Below are positions 1 to 8,393 of a stretch of 64,000 nucleotides of DNA, in pieces. This stretch comes from SIG603 sp964370635. GTDB taxonomy: Bacteria; Bacillota; Clostridia; Oscillospirales; Acutalibacteraceae. How positions within the stretch are numbered: the stretch's first letter is position 1; each line of letters begins with the position of its first letter. Under the pieces are notes generated by a model. It worked only from the letters and a program-made list of their open reading frames with translations. It did no database searches and was not told the origin of the DNA. The stretch covers positions 32,378 to 96,377 of the forward strand of contig CAYJJU010000010.1 in assembly GCA_964370635.1 (NCBI GenBank), in the 5' to 3' direction. Position numbers and translations under genes: made by a program.

Positions 1-1011
1 ACAATGGATATAACGGGGTTAAGTGAAGAAGAGATTATTGAACAAGGTGAATTAATATCATTATCTGGAAATATTGACACTAGCATGATAGGTGACTTTA
101 AAAAGGGGTGGAATGAGTTAGTAGATGGTGAATTTCCGAATAAGGGGAAAAGTGAGGTAATTGTTTCGCAAGAATTGGCGCAAGATAATGAGTTGGCGAT
201 AGGAGATAATTTAGAACTGAGAGATACAGATATTAACGGTGGAAATACTTATGTCTTTGAAGTTGTTGGAATATATTCAACGATTTTAGAATTTAAAGTT
301 TTGGAAGAAAATGATACTACAGGGTCGTATGCGATTTCCGGTAGCCCATATAATGTGCTTTACTCAGATTGGGAATCGGTTAATTCAATTACACAAACTT
401 ATAGTGGGATAAAAAATTTATATGTATATTATGACCCGTCATTGAGTTCAGATGCATTAATTGAAAGACTTAAAACAACGTCTATTAACTGGAATGAGTT
501 TGATGTCAGAGTGGAAAAAGGTGAATTTGAAGCAATAGAGCAAGGTTTGGTCAATTTCTATAACGCGATGATAAGTATAACATTTATTGCATTTACAGGT
601 GGAGTAATTCTTTTTTTAATAATTATCTTAAGTTTTAATGAGGATAAAGAAATAGGAGTGCTGGTTTGCATAGGTGAAAAAAGAAAAAACGTGGCGAGGC
701 AGAAAACTATGGAATATTTATTAATTGCGGTAATTTCATTTCCAGTTGCGGTATTAATAGGAAATTTTGCGGCAGTCATACTATCTGATACATTAAATCC
801 ACAGGCGGTTTACCCAGATGGAAGTGTAGCAATATATGTAATTGACATAGGCGAATTGTCACTGCGCCCAAAATTAACCGCAAGTTTTAACATAATAGAC
901 GCTCTTTTGGTGGCGGTTTATGCGCTTGTTTTGCTTTTGGCTTCCTACATAATAAATAAGTTAAAAGTGAAAAAACACAATACAAAGAAATTTATTATGG
1001 GGGAAGAGTAG
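1..1011 (+). CDS. FtsX/MacB-type ABC transporter permease, 5' truncated by window edge
   Basis: The frame is open from base 1 and the first ATG (4) is internal: the protein begins in a region that aligns with about residue 140 of the next gene (EEEI...ISL.G.ID, then GWNEL..GEFP). It has an extracytoplasmic domain followed by about three membrane segments (near residues 190-215, 240-265 and 300-320) and a basic tail ending HNTKKFIMGEE. A single N-terminal helix, a large outer domain and three C-terminal helices is the FtsX/MacB permease plan; the N-terminal helix lies outside the window. It is the first of three tandem paralogues that share the ATPase at 4143. The substrate is unknown. Confidence 0.85.
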   Translation, partial: TMDITGLSEEEIIEQGELISLSGNIDTSMIGDFKKGWNELVDGEFPNKGKSEVIVSQELAQDNELAIGDNLELRDTDINGGNTYVFEVVGIYSTILEFKVLEENDTTGSYAISGSPYNVLYSDWESVNSITQTYSGIKNLYVYYDPSLSSDALIERLKTTSINWNEFDVRVEKGEFEAIEQGLVNFYNAMISITFIAFTGGVILFLIIILSFNEDKEIGVLVCIGEKRKNVARQKTMEYLLIAVISFPVAVLIGNFAAVILSDTLNPQAVYPDGSVAIYVIDIGELSLRPKLTASFNIIDALLVAVYALVLLLASYIINKLKVKKHNTKKFIMGEE

Positions 1012-1173
1012 TGAACGCATTTTATGCGTTCAAGTGAAAAGTGAAAAGTGAAAAGTGAAAAGTGAAAAGTTATGGCGAAATGCTTCGCATTTTTTGATTA
1101 CAAATTGACAAAACCTCCATTTTCATCGTCCACAAGGCTTCCACAAATTTATAAAACAAAAGGAGGGTGCACC
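1012..1173 (+). repeat. Duplicated inter-permease block: hairpin, heptamer array, leader
   Basis: Just after the stop codon lies a perfect hairpin (TGAACGCAT-TTT-ATGCGTTCA, 1012-1032), then about 5.4 tandem copies of the heptamer AGTGAAA (1033-1070), then a ~100-base leader ending in AGGAGG. Almost the same block recurs at 2569-2716. The leader contains an open frame continuous with the next permease, but the good ribosome binding site lies downstream of it, so I treat it as non-coding. Confidence 0.8.
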
Positions 1174-2571
1174 ATGTTTAGGCGAATAAAAATAAACTTA
1201 TTTCAAAAACCTGTGACGACTTTAGTGTTATTTCTAACATTTACATTGCTCATAGCATTTGTATTTTTCTGCGTTTCAATGCTACGCTCTCATGGTGTAT
1301 TGTATGACGAAACATCAAAATTGCATGGTAGTGCAGTTGCAATTTCAGTAAATACAAATTCTACATCGGCGTCGTATGATAACCCAGACTATGAACCGCT
1401 TGATTACATAGGGAAAATTACATATGAGCAGATAGATGAAATTTTGCAAATTGAAGGAGTTATAGGGGTAAATTCACCAACTGCATTTCATTTTACCCCA
1501 ATTAATTTTAAAAACAGCAAAGAACATACGGGCGAAGATCCAGTTGAGCAGGCGTACGAAAAAATGGAAAAATGGGGAGAAATTACGGAGGAAGAAATAT
1601 TATCCGCAGCCGAAAATATCAGTTTGTGGGGGCATGTTGATATAAAAATGGAAGATGCATTTAGAGCAGGTTGGAATGAGTTAATAGAGGGTGAATTTCC
1701 GGAAACAGGAGCAAGGGAAGCGATTATTTCTGATGTGTTGGCACAGGAAAATGACCTGGAAATAGGCGACACATTGGAGTTTAAATCGATTCAAACTGGA
1801 AATGCAGAAACTAATACTTTGATTGTCTCAGGAATATATTCGACAAAGCAGAAGTTTGAAGTTTTAGAAGCAAATAGCTATTCGGACATATTTGCGAACA
1901 GCCCATACAATAGGATTTTTAGTGATTATGAAACGGTAAGTTTATATGCAGGGATAAGTAGCGAGATAAAAAATCTTCACGTATACGTCGAGTCGCAAAG
2001 AGATGTGGATATGGTGATTGAAAAGCTAAAAGACACTAGCATAAATTGGAAAGAGTTTAAGGCAAATGACCAGTTCCAATATCGTGCAGGAATAATTATG
2101 GGACTGGATAATTTTTATAACACAATGCTTGGAATACTTGTACTTTCGGTATTTGGCGGAATAATTTTGTTTTTAATAATAATGCTAAGTTTTAACGACG
2201 ACAGGGAAATAGGGGTGCTGGTGTGCATAGGTGAAAAAAGAAAAAACATACCAAAACAGAAAACAAGGGAGTATTTACTAATTGCAGTAATAGCACTGCC
2301 TATTGCAGTATTAATAGGCTATTTTGCCACAGTGATTTTAGTTCTGCCATTAAATCCACAGGAGGTGCCGAGCGAATATTATGAGGTGGTGCATACAATG
2401 GATACAGATAGTCTTCTTGAACCCAAACTAACCGCAAGTTTTAACGTAATAGACGCAGTTTTAGTGGCGGTTTATGCACTTGTTTTAGTTGCTTTTTCTT
2501 ACATAATAAATAAGTTAAAAGTAAAAAAACATAATACTAAGAAATTTATTATGGGGGAAGAAGAGGAGTGA
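1174..2571 (+). CDS. FtsX/MacB-type ABC transporter permease (paralogue 2)
   Basis: This 465-residue membrane protein has an N-terminal helix (about residues 15-38), a long outer domain (about 40-310, with GEFPETGAREAIIS and IGDTLEF) and three C-terminal helices. The start at 1174 is chosen because AGGAGG (1161-1166) sits 7 bases upstream; a longer frame from 1072 lies in the repeated leader. The C-terminus (KKHNTKKFIMGEE) is nearly identical to its neighbours. It would move or sense an exported peptide or lipid with the ATPase at 4143; resistance or efflux is a guess from family membership. Confidence 0.88.
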   Translation: MFRRIKINLFQKPVTTLVLFLTFTLLIAFVFFCVSMLRSHGVLYDETSKLHGSAVAISVNTNSTSASYDNPDYEPLDYIGKITYEQIDEILQIEGVIGVNSPTAFHFTPINFKNSKEHTGEDPVEQAYEKMEKWGEITEEEILSAAENISLWGHVDIKMEDAFRAGWNELIEGEFPETGAREAIISDVLAQENDLEIGDTLEFKSIQTGNAETNTLIVSGIYSTKQKFEVLEANSYSDIFANSPYNRIFSDYETVSLYAGISSEIKNLHVYVESQRDVDMVIEKLKDTSINWKEFKANDQFQYRAGIIMGLDNFYNTMLGILVLSVFGGIILFLIIMLSFNDDREIGVLVCIGEKRKNIPKQKTREYLLIAVIALPIAVLIGYFATVILVLPLNPQEVPSEYYEVVHTMDTDSLLEPKLTASFNVIDAVLVAVYALVLVAFSYIINKLKVKKHNTKKFIMGEEEE

Positions 2572-2716
2572 ACGCATTTTATGCGTTCAAGTGAAAAGTG
2601 AAGAGTGAAAAGTTATGGCGAAATGCTTCGCATTTTTTGATTATAAATTGACAAAACCTCCATTTTCATCGTCCATAAGGCTTCCACAAATTTATAAAAC
2701 AAAAGGAGGGTACACC
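2569..2716 (+). repeat. Second copy of the inter-permease block
   Basis: The hairpin TGAACGCAT-TTT-ATGCGTTCA (2569-2589) overlaps the TGA stop of the preceding permease. It is followed by about 3.4 heptamers (AGTGAAA/AGTGAAG, 2590-2613) and a leader differing from the first copy at only a few bases. This points to recent tandem duplication or gene conversion of the whole gene plus its leader. Confidence 0.8.
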
Positions 2717-4078
2717 ATGTTTAGGCGAATAAAAATAAACCTATTTCAAAGACCACTAAAAACAGCGCTCACGCTAATTTTTCTTATAATCGCCATAGGT
2801 TTTGTGGGTTTTGCAAGCCTTACAAATGCATCGTCACAAAAGCTTAGATATGACACTTATGAGAATATAGGTAATTTTGTTACTGTTGACATGCGAGAGC
2901 TAAAAGGCGATAACACCATAGCAGATGTTAAGGAGAGAATTTTAGCACTTGACGGTGTTTTGGGGACTTATGAGGCAAATGGCGCACAAATTAGACCTAT
3001 AAATTTTGAGCTTGTAAAGCTTTATACAGGTGAAAACCCGTATGAGCAAAAAATGTCAGATGAAGATAGGGCGTATTATGAAAAATTCGGAGAAAGACTT
3101 TCTATTACAGGTTGGGAAAATCTAATGCTTTCGGATGATTTTCGCAGGGGGTTTAGCAAATTAGTAGAGGGTGAATACCCCACGGAAGAAAATGGAGGCG
3201 TCATAGTAAGCAGAGAATTTTCCGAGCTTAACAACATGACTATAGGCGACAAGCTGGAATTTGGCGTGTATGACGTGCAAATGAATGTGGAGAGTAGTAC
3301 TTATAAAGAAAAAGGAGTGTATGAAGCCCCAATAGTCGGAATTTATGAAACAAGCCTAACCTTTGAGGTAACAGAAAATAATATCGAAGGTGAATACCTA
3401 TTTCGGAGTAGTCCATATAATAAAATTTGGACATCGTTTGAGTATTCGGTAGAGCTGCAAAAACTTTTAGCAGAAACTGCATTTTTTTTCTTTGGAACTG
3501 AAAGTCCCGAGGCGGCGGTAAGGGTAAAAGAAGAAATTATCAACATGAACGTCATAGGCGGCAGAGTTGCCGATAAACTGTGGATTAAGTGGGAAAATTA
3601 TAACGATTTATCGCCGGCGCTGGACAGTTTTCAAATGAGTATATTTTACATATTTATAAGCACGATGTCGGTAGGCGGTTTATTAATTCTAATTTTGCGT
3701 TTTATGATTAGCGATAAAAAGGAAGTCGGGGTGCTTTTGTGCATGGGAGAAAGAAGAAAAAATATAATTAAAGAAAAATTTTTTGAATACCTCATATTAA
3801 TTTTGATATCGCTTCCAATAGCTTTAGTGAGTGCATATTTTGGTTTTTTAGCAATGTTACCGACTTTAAACCCTAATTATGTGCCCATGGGGGTTGGATA
3901 TGTTGCGATGACAGGCAGAGAAACCTTAATGGCAGATTTAACCGCAGTCATGGATTTTAGCGTGATTTTACACATATTAAGCTTTGCAGTTTTAACACTG
4001 CTAATTTGGACTGGAATAACTTTTTTGCAGATTAAAAACCATAATACTAAGAAATTTATTATGGGGGAAGAGGAGTGA
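2717..4078 (+). CDS. FtsX/MacB-type ABC transporter permease (paralogue 3)
   Basis: A 453-residue permease with the same plan as the two before it: N-terminal helix (about 15-38), outer domain with GEYPTEENGGVIVS and a central insertion, then three helices and the same HNTKKFIMGEE tail. The start ATG at 2717 follows AGGAGG. The outer domain is the most divergent of the three, while the first ten residues (MFRRIKINLF) and the C-terminal tail are conserved almost base for base. This suggests shared ATPase contacts and different outer specificities. Confidence 0.88.
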   Translation: MFRRIKINLFQRPLKTALTLIFLIIAIGFVGFASLTNASSQKLRYDTYENIGNFVTVDMRELKGDNTIADVKERILALDGVLGTYEANGAQIRPINFELVKLYTGENPYEQKMSDEDRAYYEKFGERLSITGWENLMLSDDFRRGFSKLVEGEYPTEENGGVIVSREFSELNNMTIGDKLEFGVYDVQMNVESSTYKEKGVYEAPIVGIYETSLTFEVTENNIEGEYLFRSSPYNKIWTSFEYSVELQKLLAETAFFFFGTESPEAAVRVKEEIINMNVIGGRVADKLWIKWENYNDLSPALDSFQMSIFYIFISTMSVGGLLILILRFMISDKKEVGVLLCMGERRKNIIKEKFFEYLILILISLPIALVSAYFGFLAMLPTLNPNYVPMGVGYVAMTGRETLMADLTAVMDFSVILHILSFAVLTLLIWTGITFLQIKNHNTKKFIMGEEE

Positions 4079-4112
4079 TAGTTGAGAGTTGATAGTTGAG
4101 AGTTGATAGTTG
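4075..4112 (+). repeat. Heptamer repeat GTTGAKA, about 5 units
   Basis: Alternating units GTTGAGA and GTTGATA with 7-base period run directly out of the TGA stop (4076-4078) of the third permease. The period and base pattern resemble the AGTGAAA arrays at 1033 and 2590 and the AGTTGAG/AGTGGAA pair between cinA and thiI. Confidence 0.75.
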
Positions 4113-4142
4113 CTCTAGCTGATGATGAAAAGGAGGTAAATT

Positions 4143-4796
4143 ATGATTAAACTGGAAAACATTCACTTTGAATATAACAAGGACAAGGTGATACTAAAAG
4201 AGGCAAATGCGCAGTTTCATGAGGGGAAAATGTATGCCATTGTAGGACCCTCGGGTGTGGGAAAATCCACGCTTTTGTCCCTTATCGCAGGGCTTGACAA
4301 ACCTCAAAGCGGAGAGCTTTATTTTGATGAAGAGAAAAGTGATTTTGACGAAATTATAAGAAAACAAAACATAGCAATGATTTTTCAAAATTTCCTACTA
4401 TTTCCATACATGACGGCGGTGCAAAACATCGTGGTCGCAATGGACATAAAAAACGGCGTCAGCCCTGAAAGTGAAATTAGGGCAAAAGAAATTTTAAAAG
4501 AACTTGGAATTTCCGATAAAGACATGCATAGACCTGTAAAAAAACTATCGGGCGGTGAGCAGCAAAGGGTCGCAATTGCAAGGGCGCTTGCCACGGGGTC
4601 AAAGTATATTTTGGCAGACGAGCCCACGGGAAATTTAGACGAGGACAACGCCGAGGCGATAGTAGACATACTTAAAAAACTAAGCCGTGACAGTAATTGC
4701 TGTGTAATAGTGGTCACGCACTCAGATTATATAAGACAGCAGGCAGATATAAGCTGTACCTTATCAAGGGGAGATTTGCATTTCTCGGAGGAATGA
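4143..4796 (+). CDS. ABC transporter ATP-binding protein (MacB/LolD type)
   Basis: A 217-residue nucleotide-binding subunit. Walker A GPSGVGKST is at 35-43, the Q-loop near Q82, the signature LSGGEQQR at 135-142, Walker B YILADE at 155-160 and the H-loop histidine at 193. AAGGAGG lies upstream of the ATG. It follows three permeases and overlaps the next one, so it probably energises all of them. LolD/MacB ATPases drive mechanotransmission through FtsX-like permeases rather than ordinary transport across the membrane. Confidence 0.93.
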   Translation: MIKLENIHFEYNKDKVILKEANAQFHEGKMYAIVGPSGVGKSTLLSLIAGLDKPQSGELYFDEEKSDFDEIIRKQNIAMIFQNFLLFPYMTAVQNIVVAMDIKNGVSPESEIRAKEILKELGISDKDMHRPVKKLSGGEQQRVAIARALATGSKYILADEPTGNLDEDNAEAIVDILKKLSRDSNCCVIVVTHSDYIRQQADISCTLSRGDLHFSEE

Positions 4797-4798
4797 TG

Positions 4799-5674
4799 AT
4801 GAAAGGGAACATAGCAGGCAGGGCGTGGCTTTGCTTTAAAGGGCGAGCGGGGAAAAGTGCACTGTACATCAGTTTTTCTGTAATATTTGGGCTCTGCCTT
4901 GCCGTCATATCTTGCTATATTACGGCAGGCAACAGCTATGTCGATGAAATTGCAGACGGCATACAGGGCAGGGTGACTTTTCACAGGTCGTCAAATTACG
5001 AAGAGGGTTTTGCGCCAAAAGACAACTGGATTAAGGCGCTGAGTTACCACTCAAACGTAGAGTATTATCAGCACGAGGGCGAGAGCGTGCTTGTCTATTT
5101 AAGAGATTACAAACTTATCGAGAGCACTATGAGAGAACTCAATACCATAGTGAAAAACAGTGACGAATACGGCTTTTTTGACATTTCCGACATGTCCTTG
5201 GTCACTCTTTATCAGTCTGTAAAAATGTCTTTAGGACTGCAAAATTTAACTCTTTATATAGCCGTTGCTGTGCTTACCTCCGTGTTTTTTGTGCTGTTTG
5301 TAAACATGAGCATCACCTTTAATAAGGACAAAAAAATACTCATAAGACTTGGCGAAACAAACAAAAACATTTTTAAACAGTTTGTTTTTTTGCAAGGCTT
5401 ATGGGTGTATATTCCTGTGTTTATATCGTCCATGATAGGACTTTTTTTAAACGGAGTTATCTCACAGTTTTGGATAAACAGTTCCGTTGAAGACAACGAG
5501 AGTTTTGGCATGATGTCAAACTATGACGCACAAAGAGAGGCACTCTCTTCACTACAAATAGACGGGCATGTACTGCAGTTTTTAATGTTTATCGCGGTTT
5601 TTGCGCTAATATACATTATAGTGCTGTATGGGTCGCAATCAAAAAATAAAATTAGGAGTGGAAAACATGGCTGA
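4799..5674 (+). CDS. ABC transporter permease, short FtsX-like subunit
   Basis: A 291-residue membrane protein with an N-terminal helix (about residues 18-40), a reduced outer domain and three C-terminal helices (about 148-172, 200-225 and 255-280). Three overlapping ATG codons occur at 4793, 4796 and 4799; 4799 is chosen for its 7-base spacing from GGAGG (4787-4791). The gene is tightly coupled to the ATPase and overlaps the cupin gene by 8 bases. It lacks the HNTKKF tail of the other permeases and may be their heterodimer partner. Confidence 0.8.
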   Translation: MKGNIAGRAWLCFKGRAGKSALYISFSVIFGLCLAVISCYITAGNSYVDEIADGIQGRVTFHRSSNYEEGFAPKDNWIKALSYHSNVEYYQHEGESVLVYLRDYKLIESTMRELNTIVKNSDEYGFFDISDMSLVTLYQSVKMSLGLQNLTLYIAVAVLTSVFFVLFVNMSITFNKDKKILIRLGETNKNIFKQFVFLQGLWVYIPVFISSMIGLFLNGVISQFWINSSVEDNESFGMMSNYDAQREALSSLQIDGHVLQFLMFIAVFALIYIIVLYGSQSKNKIRSGKHG

Positions 5675-6134
5675 AATAATTAAAAGAAATATTAGCGATT
5701 TAGAGGGAAAACAGGTTTTTGGAAAAGGTGAATATGAGTATAACAAGAAAACCGTAGTTCCAAGAGAAGAAAATAGACAAATTACAGTGGCGGTTTATGA
5801 AATACCACCGCTAAAGTCTGCGTACCCATATCATCACCATACGGCAAGCGAAGAAATGTTTTACATAATAAGCGGAGAGGGCGTTTTGAGGACAGAAACG
5901 GGTGAGCAAACCGTCGGCGCCGGTGATATAATATATTTTCCGGCAAATGAAAAAGGTGCGCATAAATTAACAAACTTGTCCGATGAAAATAAGCTTGTAT
6001 ACATAGATGTCGACACCTGCAGTAAACTTGATGTATGCCATTATCCCGACTCAAATAAAATAGGAGTTTGGGGAATGGGTATAAATAAACTTTTTAAATT
6101 TTCTGATGAAGTTGATTATTATGAAGGGGAGTAA
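5667..6134 (+). CDS. Cupin domain protein
   Basis: A 155-residue single-domain cupin. The first cupin motif is seen in HHHTASEEMFYIISGEG (about residues 52-68) and the second around IIYFPANEKGAHKL (about 90-103), so histidines and a glutamate for a metal are present. The start at 5667 has AGGAG 8 bases upstream; the frame extends back to 5628 but only inside the preceding permease. It overlaps that gene and may be translated with it. Substrate and reaction cannot be read from the sequence. Confidence 0.85.
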   Translation: MAEIIKRNISDLEGKQVFGKGEYEYNKKTVVPREENRQITVAVYEIPPLKSAYPYHHHTASEEMFYIISGEGVLRTETGEQTVGAGDIIYFPANEKGAHKLTNLSDENKLVYIDVDTCSKLDVCHYPDSNKIGVWGMGINKLFKFSDEVDYYEGE

Positions 6135-6147
6135 TTAAGCCTTGTGC

Positions 6148-6308
6148 AAAAAAAGTCCATAAAAATGGAGCACACCCCCGCGGCAACAGAGGTGTACCCC
6201 ATTAATCAGGGGGAAATATCCATGTTAAAAGATGTACTCTAAATTAAGTGTGGCCCCCATGAAGATGTTGGATCATAAAGCTTACTTTTGTAAGGCTTTA
6301 TCTCCATC
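6148..6308 (-). ncRNA. Candidate stand-alone structured small RNA
   Basis: This lies in the 345-base gap between two converging genes. Read on the minus strand, about 160 bases follow a consensus promoter and end in a run of seven T. Predicted helices: GATGGAG (5' end) with CTCCAT near the 3' end; ATAAAGCCTTAC with GTAAGCTTTAT; TCATGGGGG with CCCCCTGA; and ACACCTC with GGGGGTGT. The outer helix closing three inner hairpins resembles a multi-branched junction. The 3' strand CTCCAT can instead form a small hairpin (TCCAT-TTTT-ATGGA) before the T run. No known family was recognised; it does not look like a 6S rod, SRP RNA, RNase P or tmRNA. A 22-codon frame starts at 6307. Confidence 0.5.
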
Positions 6309-6311
6309 TAT

Positions 6312-6340
6312 AGAATAGCACAACTTAATTCATTTGTCAA
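6312..6340 (-). promoter_or_regulatory. Vegetative-type promoter for the small RNA
   Basis: On the minus strand TTGACA (6340-6335), a 17-base spacer and TATTCT (6317-6312) form a near-perfect sigma-A promoter. It points into the structured region, away from any protein gene on that strand within 6 kb that lacks its own signals. Confidence 0.7.
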
Positions 6341-6479
6341 CAAATTTTGAGCAATTTTTCATAAATTTTTTAAACAAGTTAGTGCGTTTTGTGAGAAAGG
6401 TATAAAAATAGTTCTTAAAAAGCTTTAAGTAGTATAATATGTCTTAATGTTTAAAAAGTATGTCATAAGTTTTGGAGCT

Positions 6480-7715
6480 TCAATTTGCATGAAGCTCCGC
6501 TTTTTTACAAAATTTAATTGCAAAAATAGATAAACTTAGAATAAATACACCGCTAAAGAATAAAATTATCGCGGGGTTTAAAGTTTGTGAGTCAAATAAT
6601 GCGCCGTAGACTATCTGTCCGGAAGGGTCTGCAAGGCCTGAAAATATTATTACACAAGAAATTATCTTGCCAAGCATTTTCGACGGGCTTATGCGCTGTA
6701 TAAAAGAGTACATTAAAATATGGATGAGAGTTGTAGAAAGTATTAGGAATATTACTGAAACACACAAGATTACAAAGGCGTTCATGCCTGAGAAAATATA
6801 TAGGCAAACGCCGAGTGCTCCTAAAACTACGCTAAGTGCGGTATACACATAGCCGCAGTTTGCAAAGGTGAATTTTTTTGGGAAAAGAAAAATTAAGAAA
6901 CCGGCTACCAAAGAGCCTATACTTGCAAGGCCGGAGCAAATTCCAAAAAAATGAGAGGGAAGATCCATGTAAATGTTTACTATATAGGGAAGGCCTATAG
7001 ACACAATGGGGTTTACACAAAATGAAGCTAGGGAAGCAAGGCACAAAAAGTAAAACAAATATTTATTCTCTTTAATCAAAAATTTTACGCTGTCCTTAAA
7101 ACTGAAGTTTTCGCCGTCATTGTGCTGGGTGTTTAGGCTAATTTTGGGTATTTTCATAAAGCATTCTATGCTTGCGCATACAAAAAATATTATGGCGCTT
7201 ATAATTAGGACGTTTTCAAGTGACATAAAGCTGTATAAAAATCCTGCAAGTATAGGGCCTAAAATTCGTGCGAGTGAGTTTACCTGCGACACTATGGAGT
7301 TTGCCTTGATGAGAAAATCGGGCTTTACTAAATATACTAGGGAAGCGGTCACGCTAGGCGTATATGTCGCCTGAATGATTGCAAGTAAAAATTTTACCAC
7401 GCCCACCGTCATGACAACACCAAACTGAAAGCCGACAAGCGCAAGCGCAAAAATCATAAAAGCTGTGGAAAAATCCAAAATAACCATTATATTTTTTTTA
7501 GAAAATTTATCTGCAAGCACTCCGCCTATGGGGCCACAAATCGCCCAGGGTATTGCCGTAAGTGCAGTTATTAGGCCAAAAATTGTGGCGGAGCCCGTTT
7601 CGTTTAATAAATAAAGGCTAAGCGCAAAACCTATTACCGAGTTTCCTATTATGGACACTACTTGACCAAAAATTAATATTATAAAATGAACAGAGTAAGA
7701 TTTTTCTTTTTTCAT
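6480..7715 (-). CDS. MFS transporter (drug-efflux-like)
   Basis: A 411-residue polytopic protein with about 12 membrane segments. The loop motif GGVLADKFSKKNIM (about residues 65-78) is the major facilitator motif A variant seen in efflux pumps. The start at 7715 is chosen because AAGGTGA ends 6 bases upstream; a GTG at 7724 lies inside that ribosome binding site. It is divergent from a TetR-family gene, the usual arrangement for an inducible efflux pump. The substrate is unknown. Confidence 0.88.
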   Translation of the reverse strand: MKKEKSYSVHFIILIFGQVVSIIGNSVIGFALSLYLLNETGSATIFGLITALTAIPWAICGPIGGVLADKFSKKNIMVILDFSTAFMIFALALVGFQFGVVMTVGVVKFLLAIIQATYTPSVTASLVYLVKPDFLIKANSIVSQVNSLARILGPILAGFLYSFMSLENVLIISAIIFFVCASIECFMKIPKISLNTQHNDGENFSFKDSVKFLIKENKYLFYFLCLASLASFCVNPIVSIGLPYIVNIYMDLPSHFFGICSGLASIGSLVAGFLIFLFPKKFTFANCGYVYTALSVVLGALGVCLYIFSGMNAFVILCVSVIFLILSTTLIHILMYSFIQRISPSKMLGKIISCVIIFSGLADPSGQIVYGALFDSQTLNPAIILFFSGVFILSLSIFAIKFCKKAELHAN

Positions 7716-7847
7716 TTGTATCACCTTTTTCTTGATTTTTCTCTATATTTATATTATAATCAAGTTATAAAATAATACAACAGTCAATATATACACAAGT
7801 GTCTATATTTAGACAAAAACAATATATTGTAAAGTTTGGAGAAAAAG
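7716..7847. promoter_or_regulatory. Divergent control region with candidate operator
   Basis: The region between the MFS and TetR genes holds a palindrome TGTCTA-TATT-TAGACA (7800-7815) close to the TetR start, a candidate operator. On the minus strand TTGTAT, 16 bases and TATAAT (about 7750-7780) form a possible promoter for the transporter. TetR self-binding is inferred from arrangement only. Confidence 0.4.
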
Positions 7848-8393
7848 ATGGCGAACAGAAGGGCGATTAAAACAAAAAAAGAGATAAAGGAAGCCTTTAT
7901 AGAGCTTCTAGCGAAAAAAAAGATAGAAAAAATTGCGGTAGCCGAGATAACAGAGCTTGCCGATATAAGTCGCGCGACTTTTTATTTGCATTTTGAAGAC
8001 ATATATAAGCTTTATGAAAGTGTTGAAGAGGATATTTTTTCACAGCTTATTTTAATTTTTACCAAACAGCACGGGCTAATCGCACGTGATGCACTGATTA
8101 AAAGGCTGGAATTAAGCCTTGAGTACATTGAAGAAAATAAGGAACTTATCACTTCAATGGCAGAAAACGGCAATATTATTTCAAGAATTCACAAGGGTGC
8201 GGTGAACATATTTTTAAATGAATTTTACCAAAACGGTTATACAGAATTTGGTTTTGTAGAAGTAAATTTTGTCACATGGGGCTTAATTGGCACCTTGCAA
8301 GACTGGATTGTAGGTGGGATAAAAAGCTCTAAAGAAGAGTTAGTCGACATGCTAAGATACACGCTTTCAAGGTTTATTCCAGACGCTAACTGA
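7848..8393 (+). CDS. TetR/AcrR family transcriptional regulator
   Basis: A 181-residue regulator. The N-terminal helix-turn-helix spans about residues 8-50 (KKKIEKIAVAEITELADISRATFYLHFEDI), with the typical ISRATFYLHF recognition helix, and the remainder is a divergent ligand domain. The ATG at 7848 has GGAG 6 bases upstream; a TTG at 7836 is less likely. It probably represses the divergent MFS gene. Its last codons overlap the 3' end of sigE by 8 bases. Confidence 0.88.
   Translation: MANRRAIKTKKEIKEAFIELLAKKKIEKIAVAEITELADISRATFYLHFEDIYKLYESVEEDIFSQLILIFTKQHGLIARDALIKRLELSLEYIEENKELITSMAENGNIISRIHKGAVNIFLNEFYQNGYTEFGFVEVNFVTWGLIGTLQDWIVGGIKSSKEELVDMLRYTLSRFIPDAN

Noticed and set aside
1033..1070. 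Possible CRISPR array
   Set aside because: The units are 7 bases and directly adjacent, with no spacers; no cas genes are present.
1072..1173. 34-residue N-terminal extension of the permease (also at 2615-2716)
   Set aside because: Both extensions lie in the repeated leader; AGGAGG is directly before the downstream ATG, and conservation is at the DNA level across non-coding and coding parts alike.
6148..6308. T-box, SAM or cobalamin riboswitch, or 6S RNA
   Set aside because: The diagnostic conserved blocks of the riboswitches are not present, and the 5' and 3' halves pair locally rather than as a 6S rod.
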